A DNA stretch of 18,510 bases from CAZACZ01 sp964483695 (GTDB lineage: Bacteria; Deinococcota; Deinococci; Deinococcales; Trueperaceae): positions 1 to 18,510 of the forward strand of contig CAZACZ010000058.1 of assembly GCA_964483695.1 (NCBI GenBank). Direction: 5' to 3'. The translations under genes were made by a program, and so were the position numbers. Below, piece after piece: positions 12,001-18,000 of the stretch. The notes under the pieces were generated by a model. That model searched no databases, was not told the origin of the DNA, and saw only the letters and a list, made by a program, of their open reading frames with translations. Position 1 is the stretch's first letter. Every line of letters begins with the position of its first letter.

Positions 12001-15000
12001 CACGTGCGCGTGACCGTCTCCTACACCGACGGCAGCGGCGCCTTCGAGACGAGCACCAGCGCGATGGCCGGCCCGGTGGCGAACGTCAACGACGCGCCGG
12101 TGGTCGTCGTCGCGGGCGGGACGGTCGCCTACACCGAGAACGACCCGGCGACGCCGGTCGATCCGGCGCTCACCGTGAGCGACATCGACAATGCGACGCT
12201 CGCGGGCGCCACGGTGCGCATCACGGCCGGCTACGTCGCGCCGGAGGACCTGCTCACGTTCACGGCCGCGGGCGGCATCACCGGCGCGTGGAGCGCCGCC
12301 ACCGGGACGCTGACCCTCACCGGCGCCGCGTCGCTCGCCGACTGGCAGACGGTGCTGCGCTCGGTCGCCTACTCGAACTCGAGCGAGAACCCTGCCGCCG
12401 GCCTGCGCACGGTCGAGTTCGTGGTGAGCGACGGCACGGCGAGCTCCGCGCCGGTCGGGCGCACGGTGAACGTCGTGCCGGTCGACGACGTGCCGGTGGC
12501 GACCGACGACAGTTACGCGACAACCGAGGACACCATCCTCAATGTGCCGGTCGCGTCCGGCGTGCTCGCCAACGACACCGGCCTCGGCGAAGGCGGCATC
12601 ACGCTGAGCGTGGCCGGCCCGGTGACCGGCGGCGCGGTGGCGCTGAACAACGACGGCAGCTTCACCTTCGCCCCGGCCGCCGATTTCAACGGCGCGGCCT
12701 CCTTCACCTACGAGGTCCGGGACGCCGACGGCGACGCCGCCACCGCCCTGGTGACGATCAACGTCGCGCCGGCCGACGACGTCCCGGTCGCCGCGGCCGA
12801 CACGTACGCGGCGGTCGAGGACACGGTTCTCAACGTCCCGGCCGCGACCGGGGTGCTCGCGAACGACACCGGCCTCGGCGACGGCGGCCTCAGCCTGAGC
12901 GTCGTCGGGGCCGTCACCGGCGGAACAGTCGCCCTGAACAACGACGGCAGCTTCACCTTCACGCCGGCCGCCAACTTCACCGGTGCGGCCAGCTTCAGCT
13001 ACGAAGTGGAGGACGCCGACGCCGACATCGGCACCGCGACGGTGACCATCAACGTCGGTGCGGCCGACGACATCCCGGTCGCCTTCCCCGACACCTACGG
13101 GACGGCCGAGGACACGCCGCTCGTCGTCCTCGCGCCGGCCGGCGTGCTCGCCAACGACACCGGCCTGGGCGACGCGCCGCTGACGCTCGGCGTGATGAGC
13201 CAGTCGGGCGGGATCGCAACCCTGAACAACGACGGCAGCTTCACCTTCGTGCCGACGCTCGACTTCAACGGTGCGGCCTCCTTCACCTACCGGGTCCAGG
13301 ACGCCGACGGCGACGTCAGCGTCGCGGTGGTCGCCGTCAACGTCACCCCGGTCGACGACGCGCCGGCCGGCGCGAGCGGCACGATCACGGTGACCGAGGA
13401 CACGAGCCGCAGCTTCGTCGCCGCCGACTTCGGTTTCACCGACGTCGACGGCCACGCGTTCGCCGCGGTGCGCATCGACGCGATCGCGCTCCCGCCCGGC
13501 GCCACGCTCCGGCTCGGTGGGGTCGACGTGATCGCGGGCGACCTCGTTGCCACCGCCCTGCTGCCGACCCTCGTGTTCACTCCGGCCCCGGACGCGAACG
13601 GCCTCGGCTACGCCGCATTCGACTTCAGCGTCCAGGACTCCACCGGCGCGTTCGCCGCGGCGCCGAGCACGCTCACGCTCGACGTCGCGCCGGCCAACGA
13701 CACCCCGCTCGCCGCCGCCGACGCCGCCGCGACGAACGAGAACACCGCGGTCGTCACCGGCGACGTGCTCGCGAACGACGCGCTCGGCGACCAGCCGACC
13801 ACGATCGTCGGCTTCGACGCGGTCAGCGCGCAGGGCGGGACCGTCGCGCTCGGCCCCGGCAACGCCTTCACCTACACGCCGGCGGCCGCCTTCAGCGGCA
13901 CCGACACCTTCACCTACACGATCCGGGACCTCGACGGCGAGACCTCGACCGCCACGGTCACCGTCACGGTGGCGAACGTCGCCAACGACCCGCCGGTGAA
14001 CATCGTGCCCGGCGCGCAGATCACCGCCGAGGACGTCGCGCTCGTCTTCTCGACCGGCAACGGCAATCGCATCGCGGTCAGCGACCCGGACGCCGGGGCC
14101 AATCCGCTGGAAGTCACGCTGACCGCCGTGCAGGGCACGCTGACCCTCGCCGGCACCAGCGGTCTCACTTTCACGGTGGGTGACGGCGCCGGCGACGCCA
14201 CGATGACCTTCACCGGCACGATCGCGGACATCAACGCGGCGCTGGACGGCATGAGCTTCCTGCCGCCGCTCGACTACGACGGCCCGGCGAGCGTGTCGAT
14301 CACCACCGGCGACCTCGGCGCGACCGGCGCGGGCGGCGTGCAGAGCGACGGCGACACGGTCGACATCACGGTGGTGGTGGTCGACGACGCGCCGACGCTC
14401 GACCTGGACGCGAACGACAGCTCGGGCGCGGTCGGCGCCGATTACGTGCGGACGTTCACCGAGAACAACGGCCCGGTGCGCATCGCCGACGTCGACGCGG
14501 TGCTGGCCGACAACGACAGCGCGAACCTCGCGTCGCTGACGGTCACCATCACCAACCTCCTCGACGGCGTGGACGAGATTCTCACCGCGGACACGACCGG
14601 CACGGGCATCACCGCGACGTACAACTCCGTCACCGGCGTGCTGACGTTGAACGGCGCCGACACGGTCGCGAACTACCAGCAGGTGCTGCGCACGGTGCGG
14701 TACGAGAACGCGTCCGAAGCGCCGAGCCTCGCCCAGCGGGTGATCACCTTCGTCGCGAGCGACGGCGGCAGCGCGAGCAACGTCGGCACCACCACCGTGA
14801 CGATCGCCGCGGTCAACGACGCGCCGACCGCGACCATCACCGCGGCGAGCTACAGCGCGGTCGAGAACGCCGCCCCGCTCGCGCTGCACGGGACCGGGAT
14901 GTCGGTCGCCGACATCGACGCCCTGCCGGCGTCGGTCGTCACCGTGTACCTGTCCTCGATCTCCGGCCTCCTGGGCGGGACCGCCGGTTCGAGCGGCGTG

Positions 15001-18000
15001 ACGGTCGCGGGCTCAGGCACACCGACCCTGACCCTTACCGGAACGGTCGCGCAGATCAACGCGTTGCTCGGCGGGGCGAGCACCGGCACCGTCACCTACA
15101 CCGTCGGCTCGGATTCCCCCGCGCCGACCGACACGCTCGACCTCGCGATCAACGACCTGGGCGCCACCGGCGCGGGCGGGGCCCAATGGGACTGGGCCTC
15201 GGTCACCGTCAACCTCACGGCGGTGAACGACGCGCCGCTGATCACGACGCCGGGCGCGGTGTCGACGCCGGAGGACACGCCGCTCGTCTTCAGCGCGGGC
15301 GCCGGCAACCAGATCTCGATCACCGACGTCGATGCCGCCGGCGCGCCGGTCGAGCTCACCCTCAACGCGACGAACGGGGTCGTCATCCTCGCGGGCACGG
15401 GCGGGCTCACCTTCACCGGCGGCGCGAACGGCACGGCCTCGATGTCCTTCACCGGCACGGTCGCGGCGATCAACACCGCGCTCGACGGCCTGGTGTTCGC
15501 CGCGCCGCTGAACTACACCGGGCCCGGGTTCCTGTCGCTCGTCGTGAACGACCTCGGGAACAGCGGCCTGGGCGGCCCGCTCGCCGACGGTCCGGACCTC
15601 GTCACCATCACCGTGACCCCCGCGAACGATGCCCCGACCGGGGCCGACAACACGGTGTCGATGCCGCAGGACACGGCGCGCGCGTTCGGCGCGGCCGATT
15701 TCGGTTTCAGCGACGCCGACGCCGGCGACGCGCTGAGCGCGGTGCGGATCGACACGCTGGCGCTGCCGCCGGGCGCGACGCTGCAGCTCGGCGGGTCGAA
15801 CGTGACCCCGGGGCAGGTGATCGCCGCCGCGCAGCTCGGCACGCTCGTCTTCACCCCGGCACCGGGTATGGCGGGCGCCGGCTACGCGAGCTTCACCTTC
15901 AGCGTGCAGGACACGAACGGGCCCGCCTTCGCCGCCGGCCCGAACACGCTCACCGTCGACGTCACGCCGGCCGGCGTGGCAGGCATCATCGTGACGCCGG
16001 TCGCGGGCCTGGTAACGAGCGAGTCCGGAGCGGCCGCGACCTTCACGGTGGTGCTGAACTCCCAGCCGCTCGCCGACGTGGTCATCACGCTTGCATCCAG
16101 CGACGCGACCGAAGGCACCGTCGCACCGCCCTCGCTCACCTTCACCAGCGCAAACTGGAACGTCGCGCAGACGGTGACCGTGACCGGCGTGGCCGACGCG
16201 CTCCCCGACGGCAGCATCCCCTACACGGTCGTCCTCGCCCCTGCAGCGAGCGCCGACCCGGCTTACAACGGGCTCGATCCCGCGGACGTGTCGGTGACCA
16301 ACCTCGACGCGAACGCCCCGCCCATCGTCACGATCACCCAGCCGAGCTATGCGGTCACCGAGGGCAGCTTCCTCGCCCTCGCCGGCACCGGGCTCGCGGT
16401 CGCCGACGCCGACGCGGGCGCGGCGAGCGTGACCGTGACGCTGTCGGTGAACGCCGGGATGCTGGTCGTGAGCGGCCCGCCGGCGGTCGCCGTCGCCGGC
16501 TCCGGCACGCCGCTCGTCACGCTCACCGGCGCGGTCGCCGACATCGACGCGCTGCTCGCGGGCGGCATGGTCAACTACTTCGTCGGCTCCGACGCGCCGC
16601 CCGCGTTCGACACGCTCACGCTCACGATCAACGACAACCACCCGATCGATCCGCAGACCGATTCCGCGTCGGTGACGATCTTCATCACCGCCGTCAACGA
16701 CGCCCCGGTGAACACGCTGCCGGGCGGCTCGACGACGCTCGAGGACACGCCGTTCGTCTTCAGCGCCGCCGGCGGCAACCAGATCTCGATCACCGACGTC
16801 GACGTCGGCGGGGCGTCGATGGAGGTGAGGCTCGCCGGCTCGAACGGCGTGGTCACGCTCGCCGGGACCGCCGGGCTGACGTTCGCCGCCGGCGACGGGA
16901 CCGCCGACGCGAGCATGATCTTCACCGGGACGCTGGCGTCGATCAACGCGGCGTTGAACGGCCTCGTGTTCACGCCTGACCCGAACTACAACGGGCTGGC
17001 GTTCATTTCGATGAGGACGGACGACCTCGGCGCAACGGGCGCGGGTGGCGCGCAGGTCGATTCCGACCTGGCCACGATCGACGTCCTGCCGGTCAACGAC
17101 GCGCCCGACGGGACCGACACGACCGTCACCCTGAACGAGGATACGAGCTACACGTTCAGCGCCGGCGACTTCGGCTTCAACGACGTCGACTTCGGCGACG
17201 CGATGACCGAGGTGCGGATCGACTCGATCTCGCTCCCGCCGGGCGCGGCCCTGACGCTCGCCGGGTTCTCGGTCGCCGCCGGCACGGTGATTCCGGTCGC
17301 GAACATCGGCACGCTCGTCTTCACCCCGGTCCCGAACGCGAACGGCGCCGGCTACGCGAGCTTCACGTTCAGCGTGCGGGATACGGGCGTCCCGCCGGGC
17401 CCGCTGTTCGACCCGGCGCCGAACACGATGACGATCAACGTCACCCCGGTGAACGACCTGCCGGTCGTGACCTCCCACGGCGGCCTTGCCGCCGTCCCGC
17501 TCACGGTGGTGGAGAACACCACCGCGGTCACCACGGTGACCGCGACGGACGTCGACGGGCAGCCGCTCGTCTTCTCGGTGCTCGGCGCCGACGCGGCGTG
17601 CTTCTCGATCGACGCGGCGAGCGGCGTGCTGACCTTCAACCCGGCGCCCAACTTCGAGGCCCCGGTCGACGTCCTCGGCAACAACCTCTACGACGTGATC
17701 GTGCGGGTGGACGACGGCGCCGGCGGCTCCGCCACGCAGACGTTCTCGATCGCCGTGACCGACGCGAACGACGCGCCGTTCGTCACCGGTGACGCCTACG
17801 TCGTCGCCGAAGACGGCACGGTCTCGGTCCCGGCGGCCGCGGGCGCGCTCGCGAACGACGGCGACGAGGACGGCAACCCGATCACCGCCACGCTCGTCGC
17901 CGGCCCCGCGAACGGCACGGTGGCGTTCAACGCCGACGGCAGCTTCGTGTACACGCCGAACGCGGACTTCGCCGGCGCCGACAGCTTCACCTATCACGTG

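Noticed and set aside
12317..12523. Small Arg-rich antisense frame of 68 codons
   Set aside because: No recognisable content and wholly antisense to the VCBS-like domain and the start of the tandem-95 triplet.
6610..14889. Antisense open frame of 2759 codons
   Set aside because: The translation is Arg/Val/Asp/Ala-rich with no domain pattern, and it mirrors the repeats of frame 1. Scarcity of TTA, CTA and TCA in the matching + strand register explains its length.
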